Made by a program: the position numbers and the translations under genes. From an uncultured Anaerolineales bacterium (GTDB taxonomy: Bacteria > Chloroflexota > Anaerolineae > Aggregatilineales > Aggregatilineaceae): DNA of 64,000 bases. Below are positions 11,920-20,235 of the stretch, one piece after another. How positions within the stretch are numbered: the first letter of the stretch is position 1; each line of letters starts with the position of its first letter. Below the pieces are notes generated by a model. It was not told the origin of the DNA, did not search any database, and saw only the letters and a program-made list of their open reading frames with translations. Location of the stretch: contig CAKZOB010000042.1 in assembly GCA_937135955.1 (NCBI GenBank), forward strand, positions 228,863 through 292,862, read 5' to 3'.

Positions 11920-11974
11920 CGGGTATTTTCCTCGGTGCACGCGAAGTCGAACAAAGATGCGAGGGCTTGCGGCC

Positions 11975-11983
11975 ATTATAACA
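11975..11983 (-). promoter_or_regulatory. Extended -10 promoter element for dnaE
   Basis: The minus strand reads TGTTATAAT about 55 bases before the chosen dnaE ATG. This placement rules out the more upstream in-frame ATG as the translation start. Confidence 0.6.
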
Positions 11984-11996
11984 CCGCCCCCGTTGG

Positions 11997-12026
11997 TTGA
12001 CCCTTAAAGTTCCAAGCGCGTACAAT
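11997..12026 (+). promoter_or_regulatory. Sigma-70-type promoter for the small membrane protein gene
   Basis: TTGACC and TACAAT are separated by 18 bases on the plus strand, divergent from the dnaE promoter. A leader of about 120 bases follows and contains a degenerate CTCTGTG/CCGAGAGC-type repeat tract. Confidence 0.5.
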
Positions 12027-12156
12027 CAAGATAGGATGTTCGAGATAAGGCACTTGAATCACAGAGCACGCCGAGAGCACACAGGAACAGGGCAGCCCAA
12101 GACCCCTGTGTGCCCTTCTCTACCGTCTGTGGGTAGCATCTGAAAAGAGAAAAGCG

Positions 12157-12522
12157 ATGAGCAAAGAGCATCTGCGTTTCGTCCTCAAGCGCCTGCTGAT
12201 GATCGAGGCGGCGGTGATCGCAGGGGTGGCAGCGCTGTGTCTGGTGGCGGGCTGGCATTCGGTCAACGAAATCGCCATGGCCTACCTGGTGGTGGGCGTG
12301 CTCATCTTCGCCATCGGGCCGTTCAGCATGATGGGCGGCTGGGGCACTAACCGCGACTTCACCTACCTGTACGGGCGCTCCATGGACGAACGCTCGCACC
12401 TGGATCGCCTGAGCCAGGATCAAGACGAGATCGGGCGCAGCATTGGCCTGGTGATCCCCTCGGTCATCCTGGGCACGATCACCATGGTGCTGGCCGTCGC
12501 TTTTCAGACGATCTTCTCGTGA
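12157..12522 (+). CDS. Small integral membrane protein of unknown function
   Basis: I do not recognise this 121-residue protein. It has three predicted membrane segments (about residues 14-36, 40-65 and 97-118). A polar loop between the second and third contains FTYLYGRSMDERSHLDRLSQDQDE and is probably on one face of the membrane. The ATG is preceded by GAAAAGAGAAAAGCG, an acceptable ribosome site. It is followed 75 bases later by the secreted protease gene on the same strand, so the two may be cotranscribed. No catalytic motif is visible. Confidence 0.75.
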   Translation: MSKEHLRFVLKRLLMIEAAVIAGVAALCLVAGWHSVNEIAMAYLVVGVLIFAIGPFSMMGGWGTNRDFTYLYGRSMDERSHLDRLSQDQDEIGRSIGLVIPSVILGTITMVLAVAFQTIFS

Positions 12523-12597
12523 GCGCGGAGAGATGACGCTGGTCAGGCGATGCTCTTGTGATGTCAGCCTCACAACGAGTCGGCAAGGGAGGAAGGC

Positions 12598-14064
12598 ATG
12601 AACCGACGCAAAAGCATGGGGGTCACGCTGGCGCTCGCTGTATTGCTGGCGCTGGCCCTGCTGGCGACGCCCGCACAGGCCGCTTCCCCATTCCCTCCAG
12701 TAAGCGAATGGCTCGCTCAGGCAGGGGCAGACTGGCGCTGCGTTGTGGTCAACGGGCAGACGGGGCTGAACGTGCGAGCCGGGCCGGGCACGGGCTACGC
12801 GGTGGTGCTCACTCTCCAGCCGGGGACGCGCCTGGAGGCAGATTTCGCCCGTCAGCGCCAGGCCAGCGGCTATACCTGGCTGCCAGTGAGCTATGAAGAC
12901 AACGAAGGCTGGGCCATCCTGCCCCGCCTGGACGCCTGCCCGACTGCGCCGGTGACGCTGCCCGACGTATCCCCGCTGGCGATCAACCGCGACGGCGTGC
13001 TCGACCGGACCGAGATCGCCCAACTGGCCCGCAGCGTGGTGCTCGTAGGCAGCCTGGAGCGCGGCTACACCTACCCCCTTGGCACAGGTACCATCGTCTC
13101 CCCGGAAGGGCTGGTGCTCACCAGCGCGCACGTGGTTGAGGATGCGGAGCAAGTAGTCGTGGGCGTGCTCGACGATCTCAACGAGCAGCCCCAATGGCGC
13201 TACCTGGGCGATGTGGTGAGTGTAGATACCGCTATAGATGTGGCCCTGATCGCCCTGCACAGCGACGTGGACGGGCGACCGCTGGCCGAATCGCCCGACC
13301 TGCCCTATGTACCCGTGGTGCTGGCCGCCGACGAAGTCTTTCGCGGCGACATCGTCTACATCTTCGGCTATCCGGACATCGGCGACGACTACCTGGTGGT
13401 GACGCAGGGCAACATCGTTTCGGTCGAAAACGGGAATATCAATGGGGAACGGATGCCGGTGTGGTACCGCACCGACGCGGAGATCGCGCCGGGCAACAGC
13501 GGCGGGCTGGCCGTCAACGGCAACGGTGAATTCGTGGGTATCCCCACCTTTGTGGAGTCCGAAGGGCAGACCGGCGGGCGGCTGGGCGGCATTCGTCCGG
13601 CGCAGGTAGCGCTGATGGCCGTGCTGGATGACTATCGGCCAGTCGCGGCGAGCGCAGCCCCCGCCGTCAGCGCCACACTGGAACAGGTGCGGCTCGACTC
13701 CGCCGCGATGGTCAACGGCCTGCCAGGGCTGACGTTCCATGTGACGTTCACCCTGTCCGGCTGGCAGAGCCTTCCGGCGCGGCTGGAAGCCCGTTTCTTC
13801 TACGATGACGCGGCACAGTCTCCGGTGCTCAATGCCGCTGCGCCAGTACACTACCGCGACCCTAGCGGCCAGATACGGGTCGCCTTGCCGCTTGCGCCCT
13901 GCTGTGCACAGACGCGCTTCTGGAACGTGACGCTGTCCATTCCCTACGAGGTACTGCGCGGAGCAGCGTCGGCAGCGAGTCAACTGCACGCGGAAGTGCG
14001 GCTGACGGCGCAGGATGGCTCCTGGCAACAGACGCTGGCGCTGGAAACGGTGCGCCTGCCTTGA
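12598..14064 (+). CDS. Secreted SH3-domain trypsin-like serine protease (S1C/HtrA-like)
   Basis: This is an exported serine protease. Residues 1-30 form a signal peptide ending in AQA. An SH3b-type domain follows (~45-108, with GLNVRAGPGTGY), suggesting attachment to wall or another surface ligand. The trypsin-fold domain carries the catalytic triad: His178 in LTSAHVV, Asp214 in AIDVALI and Ser301 in PGNSGG. The last ~130 residues form a C-terminal domain I do not recognise; no PDZ domain is evident, unlike classical DegP. GGGAGGAAGGC precedes the ATG. It may act in surface protein quality control or nutrient proteolysis, but substrate cannot be read. Confidence 0.9.
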   Translation: MNRRKSMGVTLALAVLLALALLATPAQAASPFPPVSEWLAQAGADWRCVVVNGQTGLNVRAGPGTGYAVVLTLQPGTRLEADFARQRQASGYTWLPVSYEDNEGWAILPRLDACPTAPVTLPDVSPLAINRDGVLDRTEIAQLARSVVLVGSLERGYTYPLGTGTIVSPEGLVLTSAHVVEDAEQVVVGVLDDLNEQPQWRYLGDVVSVDTAIDVALIALHSDVDGRPLAESPDLPYVPVVLAADEVFRGDIVYIFGYPDIGDDYLVVTQGNIVSVENGNINGERMPVWYRTDAEIAPGNSGGLAVNGNGEFVGIPTFVESEGQTGGRLGGIRPAQVALMAVLDDYRPVAASAAPAVSATLEQVRLDSAAMVNGLPGLTFHVTFTLSGWQSLPARLEARFFYDDAAQSPVLNAAAPVHYRDPSGQIRVALPLAPCCAQTRFWNVTLSIPYEVLRGAASAASQLHAEVRLTAQDGSWQQTLALETVRLP

Positions 14065-14146
14065 GCGCTCGCCATCAGGTCGTGCGCATCGCAGGCAGAG
14101 CTAACCCCCACAGAACCCCTTATCATTACCCCCATCTTGAGCCGAT

Positions 14147-14258
14147 GCCCCTCATCCCCCGGCCCCTTCTCCCGCGGTGTATGTATAGACTGGAGAGGGG
14201 ATTCAGGGGTGAGGGGCAGCAAACCGCAGCAAACGGCCTGTCACAGTTTGCACGCACC
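14147..14258. repeat. Dispersed repeat with shortened core B
   Basis: The gap of about 360 bases after the protease gene holds CCCCTCATCCCCCGGCCCC, a shortened core B, and the common right arm AACGGCCTGTCACAGTTTGC. It shares the preceding TTATCATTACC..CATCTTGAGCC segment with the copy near 21.2 kb. No gene is seen in it. Confidence 0.75.
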
Positions 14259-14292
14259 CTGGGCGCGAGACCCATTCCCCACCCGAATAGTC

Positions 14293-14298
14293 TATAAT
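14293..14298 (+). promoter_or_regulatory. Probable -10 box upstream of the 74-aa gene
   Basis: A TATAAT hexamer lies 125 bases before the ATG of the small gene. No clear -35 is present. The leader it would produce contains a perfect 24-bp palindrome. Confidence 0.35.
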
Positions 14299-14353
14299 AG
14301 GGATAGGCTGACCCGTCCAGCGGCCGGCCCGTCGTGGTTCATGCGGTCTGACA

Positions 14354-14377
14354 GGCGCGACGTGTACACGTCGCGCC
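14354..14377. repeat. Perfect 24-bp GC-rich palindrome
   Basis: Two perfect 12-base arms (GGCGCGACGTGT / ACACGTCGCGCC) meet with no spacer, about 45 bases before the small gene's start. It could be an operator, an RNA hairpin in the leader, or another dispersed palindrome. Confidence 0.7.
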
Positions 14378-14423
14378 CCCTGGTATCGAAGGCAGCATGC
14401 ACGGAGATAGAAGGGAGTACACG

Positions 14424-14648
14424 ATGAACACACGAGGTATCTATTCCCGCGATGGTGAAATGCTCGGCTATGTGGAAGGCACCCGCATCTACGATCTGCA
14501 GGGCAACCAGACAGGTGAGGTGCGGGGGCAGATCGTCTACGATCTGCACGGCAAACGGCAATGGACGATCGATCGGGATGCGCTGCTGGATGTGCACGGC
14601 CAGGTGATCGGTTATCTGGGCGAGCCGGTCTCGCGCGACTTATTGTGA
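14424..14648 (+). CDS. Small beta-repeat protein, possible four-fold beta-flower fold
   Basis: This 74-residue protein consists of four short repeats of the type G-x-I-Y-D-x-x-G (SRDGEMLGYVEGTRIYD, LQGNQTGEVRGQIVYD, LHGKRQWTIDRDALLD, VHGQVIGYLGE). The pattern of paired beta-hairpins resembles the four-fold beta-flower family, whose function is unknown; that assignment is by pattern only. The ATG follows AGAAGGGAGTACACG, a good ribosome site, so an upstream in-frame ATG is not used. It is 22 bases before ybaK on the same strand and probably cotranscribed with it. Confidence 0.75.
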   Translation: MNTRGIYSRDGEMLGYVEGTRIYDLQGNQTGEVRGQIVYDLHGKRQWTIDRDALLDVHGQVIGYLGEPVSRDLL

Positions 14649-14670
14649 TGCACCACAAGGGAGAAACCGC

Positions 14671-15180
14671 ATGAGCGCAGAAGTCAAGAAGTTGAACTCG
14701 ATGCGTCTGCTCGAAGCGCAGGGCATCGCCTACAAGGTGCACACCTACGACGAGAAGATCACCGATGGGGTGGGAGCAGCCCAGGCCATGGGCTTCCCGC
14801 CGTCACAGGTCTATAAGACGCTGGTCGTTCAGTTGAAAGATGGCTACGCGCTGGTGATGATCGCCGCCGATCAGACGCTCGATCTCAAGCGCTTTGCCAA
14901 AGCGATCGGGCAGAAGAAAGCGAGCATGCCCACCAAACGCGGCGCGGAGATGGTCACGGGGCTGAAGACGGGTGGCATCGGCGCGCTGGCGCTCACACAT
15001 AAGCGCTGGGAAGTCTACCTGGATGAGGCAGCCAGGCAACACGAGACGATCCTGGTCAATGCCGGGCAGCGCGGCGTCAACCTGGAGATGAAGGTAGACG
15101 ACCTGGTGCGCGTGCTCGACGCCAAAATGCTCAGGCTGACCGGGGCGGTGACGGACGCGACAGAGGAAAAACAGACATAG
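14671..15180 (+). CDS. ybaK: Cys-tRNA(Pro)/Cys-tRNA(Cys) deacylase, YbaK/EbsC family
   Basis: This cytoplasmic editing enzyme removes cysteine mischarged onto tRNA(Pro). The 169-residue length and the conserved YbaK/ProX fold features agree: VYKTLVVQ with the catalytic Lys, QTLDLKRFAKAIGQKKASMP, and GGIGALALTHKRWEVYLDE. GGGAGAAACCGC precedes the ATG. The gene ends 25 bases before a strong bidirectional hairpin terminator shared with the convergent AIM24 gene. Some YbaK-fold proteins hydrolyse other aminoacyl-tRNAs, but this length and motif set fit the Cys-specific group. Confidence 0.9.
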   Translation: MSAEVKKLNSMRLLEAQGIAYKVHTYDEKITDGVGAAQAMGFPPSQVYKTLVVQLKDGYALVMIAADQTLDLKRFAKAIGQKKASMPTKRGAEMVTGLKTGGIGALALTHKRWEVYLDEAARQHETILVNAGQRGVNLEMKVDDLVRVLDAKMLRLTGAVTDATEEKQT

Positions 15181-15205
15181 CGGACAGCGCACCTGCCTGA
15201 CATAA

Positions 15206-15239
15206 AGGCCCCGACGAGCGCCTTTCCTCGCCGGGGCCT
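15206..15239. terminator. Bidirectional hairpin terminator between ybaK and AIM24 genes
   Basis: AGGCCCCGACGAG pairs with CTCGCCGGGGCCT (13-bp stem with one G-T) around an 8-base loop. It is followed by GTCGTTTGTCT on the plus strand and preceded by a T/A-rich TTTATG on the minus strand. The two flanking genes converge here. Confidence 0.7.
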
Positions 15240-15258
15240 GTCGTTTGTCTGGCTGCGG

Positions 15259-15939
15259 CTATTTGCCAGAGGGCAGATATGAGCGCAATTTCTCGGCCAG
15301 GTTGCTCAGGGGCATGGTTTGCAGCCACACCTTGCCCGGCCCGGTGATAGTCGCCAGGAACAGCCCTTCGCCGCCGCCCAGCCAGTTCATCACCCCTTTG
15401 ATCATGGTGATGTCGTAGTCACAGGTCGGCTCGTACATGGCAATGTGGCCCGGATCGATCTTGAGTCGCTCGCCCGCCTTGAGTTCTACCATCTGCACTT
15501 CGCCGGCGATCTCCACAAAAGCCGTGCCCGGCCCGGTGAGCTTCTGCAAAATGAAGCCTTCTCCGCCAAACAGGCCGGTGCCCAGGCGCTTGCGGAAGTG
15601 TATCTCCAGTTGCACTGAGTCCTCGGCACACATGAAGGCGTCTTTCTGGCAGATCATGCTGTAACCGGCCCTGAGGGTCAGGGGGATCACCTTGCCCGGA
15701 CTCTCCGGCGTGAAGGTGATCATGCCCTGCGGCGCGGTGCAGGTATAAGTAGTCAGGAACAGGCTTTCGCCCGCCAGCATTCGCCCCAGCGCCTTGCCCA
15801 GGCCCCCACGCCCGCTTGTCTTCATCTCGATGCCATCGCTCATCCAGGCCATGCCGCCCGATTCCGTATAGACGGATTCGCCCTGCTGCAGGCGAATTTC
15901 CAGGGACTGCATCACGGTGCCGTGAATGGTGTATTCCAT
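15259..15939 (-). CDS. AIM24/TIGR00266 family protein
   Basis: This 226-residue protein belongs to the AIM24 (TIGR00266) family, beta-rich proteins of unknown biochemical role related to a mitochondrial biogenesis factor. Visible family features are the N-terminal SLEIRLQQGESVYTESGGMAWM, the YTCTAPQGMITFTPESPGKVIPL segment, FGGEGFILQKLTGPGTAFVEIAGE and the C-terminal GGGEGLFLATITGPGKVWLQTM repeat. AGGAGCGACGAAC precedes the ATG. No signal peptide or membrane segment is seen. It is separated from the upstream phosphofructokinase by that gene's terminator, so it probably has its own promoter. Confidence 0.88.
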   Translation of the reverse strand: MEYTIHGTVMQSLEIRLQQGESVYTESGGMAWMSDGIEMKTSGRGGLGKALGRMLAGESLFLTTYTCTAPQGMITFTPESPGKVIPLTLRAGYSMICQKDAFMCAEDSVQLEIHFRKRLGTGLFGGEGFILQKLTGPGTAFVEIAGEVQMVELKAGERLKIDPGHIAMYEPTCDYDITMIKGVMNWLGGGEGLFLATITGPGKVWLQTMPLSNLAEKLRSYLPSGK

Positions 15940-16019
15940 GTTCGTCGCTCCTATGCTGGCCTTCTCGTTGTCCCAGATTCTACTCTAAATACGCCAGGTG
16001 CGCTGAGGGCGTTGCGGGC

Positions 16020-16056
16020 AAAAAACACGGAGGGCAGTCCAGACCACTGCCCTCCG
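16020..16056 (-). terminator. Rho-independent terminator of the PPi-type phosphofructokinase gene
   Basis: On the minus strand a perfect 11-bp stem (CGGAGGGCAGT / ACTGCCCTCCG, 7-base loop) is followed by TGTTTTTT, the textbook form, 30 bases after the stop codon. Confidence 0.85.
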
Positions 16057-16087
16057 CACCGATCGTCGGTTGTGCCGGAGCCAGATG

Positions 16088-17263
16088 TTACATCAAGAAC
16101 ATCGGCATGCCGAAGACGTGACGCACCTTGGGCCGGTATTCTTCCACGTCGTACAACTCGGCCACGTTGACCCGCTTGACGCCCTGCATGATCGTGCTCA
16201 GGTTGATGTCGGTGTACAAGCCGCGTTGCAGGGCCACCATGCGCCCGAAGCGCCCCTGCTCCACCAGGCTCATGGCCATCTGCGCGTAGTTGGCCGCCAC
16301 CATCAGGTCGAGCGAATCTGGCGCGCCGGAGCGCATCAGGTAGGCCACCTGCTGGTAGATGATGTTCTGGTGCGTGATATCCTTCAGCAGGCTGCCAACC
16401 ACCGCGCCGATGCCGCCCAGCTTCTTGTGACCGTAGGCGTCGGCCTCGCCGCGCTCGATGATCTCCCCTTCGACCATGCGCGCGCCTTCGGAGATGGTGA
16501 GCATGGCGTAGTTGCTGGGGTTCTCGTGCTTATCTTTGAGGATCAGCTCGGCCAGGCGGTGAATGTCGAAGGGCACCTCGGAAATGATGGCGCGATCCAC
16601 GCCCGCCAGATAGGCGGCGATCAGCGAGGTCTCGCCGGAGTTGCGCCCGAACAGCTCCACGACAGCGATACGCTCGTGCGAACCGGCGCTGGTGCGCAGG
16701 TTGTGAATGAATTCCACCGAGCGCGTGACCGCCGTCGAGAAGCCGATACAATAGTCGGTGCCATACACATCGTTGTCCATTGTCTTGGGGATGGCCACCA
16801 CCTTGACGCCCTCGCGGTGCAGGCGCTCGCCGTAGGACAGCGTGTCGTCGCCGCCGATGGGGATCAGCACGTCAATGCCCAGGTATTCCAGCACCTTCAG
16901 CACGTGCTCCGTATAGTCGTATACGACACGCCCGTGCTTGTCTTTGTGCTGTGGAGCAGAGACACCCCGCAGATGCTCCGGAATGCTGTCTTCCAGCACA
17001 TTGGCCGGGTTGGTGCGCGACGTGTGCAGGAAGGTACCGCCGGTACGGTCTACCGTGCGCACGCGCTGCTTGTTGAGCGGAATCACCCAGTGCAGCTTTT
17101 CTTCTTCGCTGGCCTCGGGGTTGTAGTTCAGCAAACCACCCCAGCCGCGCCGGATACCGACGATCTCATGTCCGGCATCCACCGCACGGTATACGATTTG
17201 CTTGATACACGGGTTGAGGCCAGGGACATCACCACCGCCCGTGAGCACACCAATACGCAACAT
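16088..17263 (-). CDS. 6-phosphofructokinase, probable pyrophosphate-dependent type
   Basis: It phosphorylates fructose 6-phosphate in glycolysis. GGGDVPGLN near the N-terminus and GGDDT followed by PKTMDND identify the donor type: GGDD plus PKTxDND is the signature of PPi-dependent enzymes, whereas ATP enzymes have GGDG and PGTIDND. PPi use would make the step reversible. The start is the ATG before LRIGVLT, preceded by GGAGGAGACTTAC; a TTG five codons upstream would overlap that ribosome site. The 391-residue length fits this subgroup. An ATP-type paralogue lies just upstream on the same strand. A -10 box (TATAAT at 17373-17378) and its own terminator suggest separate transcription. Confidence 0.9.
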   Translation of the reverse strand: MLRIGVLTGGGDVPGLNPCIKQIVYRAVDAGHEIVGIRRGWGGLLNYNPEASEEEKLHWVIPLNKQRVRTVDRTGGTFLHTSRTNPANVLEDSIPEHLRGVSAPQHKDKHGRVVYDYTEHVLKVLEYLGIDVLIPIGGDDTLSYGERLHREGVKVVAIPKTMDNDVYGTDYCIGFSTAVTRSVEFIHNLRTSAGSHERIAVVELFGRNSGETSLIAAYLAGVDRAIISEVPFDIHRLAELILKDKHENPSNYAMLTISEGARMVEGEIIERGEADAYGHKKLGGIGAVVGSLLKDITHQNIIYQQVAYLMRSGAPDSLDLMVAANYAQMAMSLVEQGRFGRMVALQRGLYTDINLSTIMQGVKRVNVAELYDVEEYRPKVRHVFGMPMFLM

Positions 17264-17454
17264 GTAAGTCTCCTCCAATCTGCAATAGCGATTTTACTCG
17301 TCCAGGCAGCTGCCGGGGAGAGCAGCGCCTGCTGTCCACGTCCGAAAGTACGCGGATCCGCACACCGCCTCGATTATACCGGGTTCGAAACTGTTTGCTC
17401 TAGACAAAACTCATAAATCAGGGTGCAGGTGCGCCACATTCAGGGCAAACGAAA

Positions 17455-17487
17455 CGGGCTGTTCGCCCTTCTGTGGCAAACAGCCCG
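17455..17487 (-). terminator. Hairpin terminator downstream of the ATP-type phosphofructokinase gene
   Basis: On the minus strand CGGGCTGTT pairs with AACAGCCCG across a 15-base loop, followed by TTTCGTTT, 27 bases past the stop codon. Confidence 0.7.
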
Positions 17488-17513
17488 CTCTGGTTTCTGC
17501 TGATGGGGAAAAC

Positions 17514-18497
17514 TCAGCGCGCCAGAATCTCCGCCATCTGAATGTATTCTTCCGAGACGGAGCGCTGTTGGGTGGTGGCGTCTTCCAGGCTGACCGTGCC
17601 AATCTCGCGGCCATGCAGGCCCACCATCACGCCTCTCTCGCCCGCCAGCAACAGTTCTACCGCCCGGCAGCCCAGGCGCGTCGCCAGCAGACGATCGAAG
17701 GCGCTGGGGCTGCCTCCGCGTACCACATGCCCCAACACCGTCACGCGCACCTCGAAACCGATCTCGTGCTGTTGCAGGTATTCGGCCACTTCGTGAATTT
17801 TGGGCGTGGCCCCCTCGGCGATGACGCCCATGGCGTGACTCTTGCCCTTCATGTAGGCGTTTTCCAGCACCTTGCCGATCGCCTCTAGCGTGGTCGGGTG
17901 CTCCGGAATCATGACGAATTCCGCGCCGCCCAGGATGCCGCCCATCAGCGCCAGGTAACCGCAGTTGCGCCCCATGACTTCCAGCAGAAAGCAGCGCTCA
18001 TGACTGGCCGCCGTATCGCGCAGCTTGTCAATGGCGTCGAGGATGGTATTGAGCGCCGTGTCGGTGCCGATGGCCATGTTGGTGCCCCAGATGTCGTTGT
18101 CAATGGTGCCGGGGACGCCAATCACTGGGAAGCCCAGGTTGTGCAGGGCGAGCGCTCCGCGCAGGCTACCATCGCCGCCGATGACAACCAACCCTTCGAT
18201 GCCATGCTCGTTCAGGCGGCGTAACCCGCGCTTCTGGCCCTGAATGGTCATGAACTCCTGGTTGCGCGCCGTCTGCAGGATGGTGCCGCCGCGCCCAATG
18301 ATGCCGCTCACGTCGCGCGAGGTCAGGCGCTCGAAGTCGCCTGCCAACAGGCCCGTATACGCCTGACGAATGCCATATACTTCCACACCCGCTGCCGCTG
18401 CCGTGCGGACGACAGCGCGGATCGCCGGATTCATGCCCGGCGCATCGCCACCGCCGGTTAGAACCGCGATGCGTCTCATGCTCGGTATGCTTGCCAT
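17514..18497 (-). CDS. pfkA: 6-phosphofructokinase, ATP-dependent type
   Basis: This is the classical ATP-dependent phosphofructokinase of glycolysis. Motifs are GGGDAPGMN (phosphate loop), GGDGS (Gly at the donor-selecting position, hence ATP) and PGTIDND (catalytic TIDND). The 327-residue length is close to the bacterial ATP-PFK norm of ~320. The start ATG (MASIPSMRRIAVL) follows AGGAGCGACGACTATCT; the MRRIAVL Met has no ribosome site. An extended -10 box lies about 85 bases upstream, and a terminator separates it from the PPi-type paralogue. Regulation by ADP or PEP is usual in the family but cannot be judged here. Confidence 0.94.
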   Translation of the reverse strand: MASIPSMRRIAVLTGGGDAPGMNPAIRAVVRTAAAAGVEVYGIRQAYTGLLAGDFERLTSRDVSGIIGRGGTILQTARNQEFMTIQGQKRGLRRLNEHGIEGLVVIGGDGSLRGALALHNLGFPVIGVPGTIDNDIWGTNMAIGTDTALNTILDAIDKLRDTAASHERCFLLEVMGRNCGYLALMGGILGGAEFVMIPEHPTTLEAIGKVLENAYMKGKSHAMGVIAEGATPKIHEVAEYLQQHEIGFEVRVTVLGHVVRGGSPSAFDRLLATRLGCRAVELLLAGERGVMVGLHGREIGTVSLEDATTQQRSVSEEYIQMAEILAR

Positions 18498-18579
18498 AGA
18501 TAGTCGTCGCTCCTGTTCCTCAGCCAGGTGTTCGGGGCACGGCAGGCGCTGTGCCTTGGCCGCGCCCAAACGACCCGCC

Positions 18580-18588
18580 ATTATACCA
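18580..18588 (-). promoter_or_regulatory. Extended -10 promoter element for pfkA
   Basis: The minus strand reads TGGTATAAT about 85 bases before the pfkA ATG and only about 25 bases after the stop codon of the upstream gene, so pfkA likely has its own promoter. Confidence 0.55.
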
Positions 18589-18608
18589 CTCGTAGGTGGC
18601 CCTGGGGG

Positions 18609-19811
18609 TTAGAGCCTCTTTATTTTCACCGAGGCAATGAGGGCGTCAATGTCGTCTTTGTAATGATTGACCAAATCGGTTGGCAATTCCAACCGCCACT
18701 GGATGCCGCTCTTGTCGTCAATCGGCGTGACGAAAGTGACGGTAGTCTGCTGCGTAGGAGCGATGACGTTCTTAAGCTCCAGGCCAGGGGGCATTGTCGC
18801 TGTGCTATCGGTGCGGTAGCCGCACAGGCTGCCCTCATACTCGTAGATGGCGGTATAAGTGCGGTTCTGGCGCACAGTGCCGCAGGTGAAATCGCCCTGC
18901 GGTTGCCTGCTGACACGCAACACAGTCGGCGCACTGACACCATCGCTGGGCGCGCCGAGGAGCACCAGCGGGTCAACCTCGACAATGACAAATTGATCGG
19001 AGGTGCTCTCGAAAGTTTTCCAGCTTGTGGCCTCATCAGCGAAAGGGACGGCCTGATCGAGCACGTCGCGCCAGAGCTTCCACATCTCGTTGTTGGCATC
19101 GGCCAGGTACCAGCTACGGGGCGCGTCGAACGAAATCTCGTAGCCATTGGCCTCCAGCCGAATAGTCTTGCGGCCCAGGTCATCGGGCAGCCAGGCTGCG
19201 GGCATGTCGAGCGGCCCCAGGCTCACCGGCGAGAGGCTCAGGGCACCGCAGGCAATCGCCGGCAGCACGATGATCAGGATCAGCGCCACCAGGCAGCTTT
19301 GCCAGCAACCACACCCCATGCAACCAAAACATCCTGGCAGGCCACAGCCAAACGGTCCGCGCCGTTTCTTTTCGACGTATTCGACGCGCACCTGCGCTTC
19401 GGAGGGCGTCATGGGCCGGCCCATCACCGGCGGAGGGGTATAAGCGGGCGTGTAGGGCGGTGCTTCCTGGGCGGGCATGCCCACATAGACACCTTCATAG
19501 GCAGAGGGGTGAGGCGGTGCGGGCGGCGCAGCAACGCCAGGGGTGGGGATGCTGGGGGGAGCAACGGGGCGGGCGTACTGCTGCCGGAACTGATCGAGCA
19601 GCGCGCGCGCCTGTTGATTGGCCGGGTTGATGCGCAGCACTTCGGTCAGGGCGCGCTCGTATTCGGCCTGGTCAGCGGCGACAGACGCCAGCCACAACCA
19701 TGCTACCTCCGTGTCGGGGGAGGTTTGCAGGTATTGCCACAGCAACCGGCGCGCTTCTTCTCGCTGACCAGCCTGTGCAAGTTCGACTGCCTGGTGAAGG
19801 ATTGAGGTCAT
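18609..19811 (-). CDS. TPR membrane protein with cysteine-rich juxtamembrane patch
   Basis: This 400-residue protein is not of known function. Residues 1-75 form TPR-like helices (AVELAQAGQREEARRLLWQYLQ, then ALTEVLRINPANQQARALL). A proline-rich linker follows (80-135), then a basic stretch (EKKRRG), six cysteines within residues 156-173, and one membrane helix (~174-192). The C-terminal ~200 residues would be extracytoplasmic and are beta-rich, resembling lipoprotein-like stress domains. The start is the ATG preceded by GCAGGAGGCAGAACGAG; an upstream in-frame start lacks a site. The Cys patch sits just inside the membrane and could bind metal or be modified. It lies upstream of pfkA but probably in a separate unit. 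Confidence 0.8.
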   Translation of the reverse strand: MTSILHQAVELAQAGQREEARRLLWQYLQTSPDTEVAWLWLASVAADQAEYERALTEVLRINPANQQARALLDQFRQQYARPVAPPSIPTPGVAAPPAPPHPSAYEGVYVGMPAQEAPPYTPAYTPPPVMGRPMTPSEAQVRVEYVEKKRRGPFGCGLPGCFGCMGCGCWQSCLVALILIIVLPAIACGALSLSPVSLGPLDMPAAWLPDDLGRKTIRLEANGYEISFDAPRSWYLADANNEMWKLWRDVLDQAVPFADEATSWKTFESTSDQFVIVEVDPLVLLGAPSDGVSAPTVLRVSRQPQGDFTCGTVRQNRTYTAIYEYEGSLCGYRTDSTATMPPGLELKNVIAPTQQTTVTFVTPIDDKSGIQWRLELPTDLVNHYKDDIDALIASVKIKRL

Positions 19812-19958
19812 CTCGTTCTGCCTCCTGCCGCGCCCTGCGCAGCCCGCCAAAGACTATTCCAGGGGATTGCATGACGCTGAGGATTATGCTCCGATTCTCG
19901 CTGCATACCAAGTTGTCGTGGATGCGCGCAAAAAGCGTCAGGCAGTTCGCCGCGCTTT

Positions 19959-20149
19959 ACCTCACCCTCGCTCGGCGCTGGCGCGCCTCGCTGCCCCCTC
20001 CCCGCGTCGGGGAGAAGGCAAGCCGAGCGAAGCGAGGCGGGGGGGTGAGGTGAACCAAAATGCAGCAAACAGTCTGTCAACCTTTGCTCGCACCCCTCAA
20101 ATCAGGTCTGCTGCATTCTCAGCCGACCGTGAGCTTGTGTGCAATGCAC
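19959..20149. repeat. Composite dispersed repeat with core A (19959-20051)
   Basis: The 424-base gap between the divergent TPR and duplicated-domain genes holds a 93-bp core A copy. It is followed by the right arm CAAACAGTCTGTCAACCTTTG, the CTCAAATCAGGTCTG segment, CAGCCGACCGTGAGC, and a degenerate end GCAATGCAC. The long upstream reading frame of the next gene is only this repeat read through. Confidence 0.8.
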
Positions 20150-20235
20150 CCATCATTGCCTTTGCGCAGAGCGCCGGTGCACATCCGGCGCTATACTCAG
20201 GCATAGCGTTTCGACGGAAAATGGGGAGGCGCATT

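Noticed and set aside
12004..14028. 674-codon minus-strand open frame opposite the secreted protease
   Set aside because: It is an antisense shadow spanning two plus-strand genes with signal peptide and catalytic triad.
17360..17400. GGGTTCGAAAC resembling a tRNA T-loop
   Set aside because: No acceptor stem, anticodon arm or CCA-compatible end can be folded around it; it is the upstream region of a phosphofructokinase gene.
19867..20235. Long N-terminal extension of the duplicated secreted protein
   Set aside because: It consists of the dispersed repeat read in frame; the signal peptide and ribosome site place the start at 20236.
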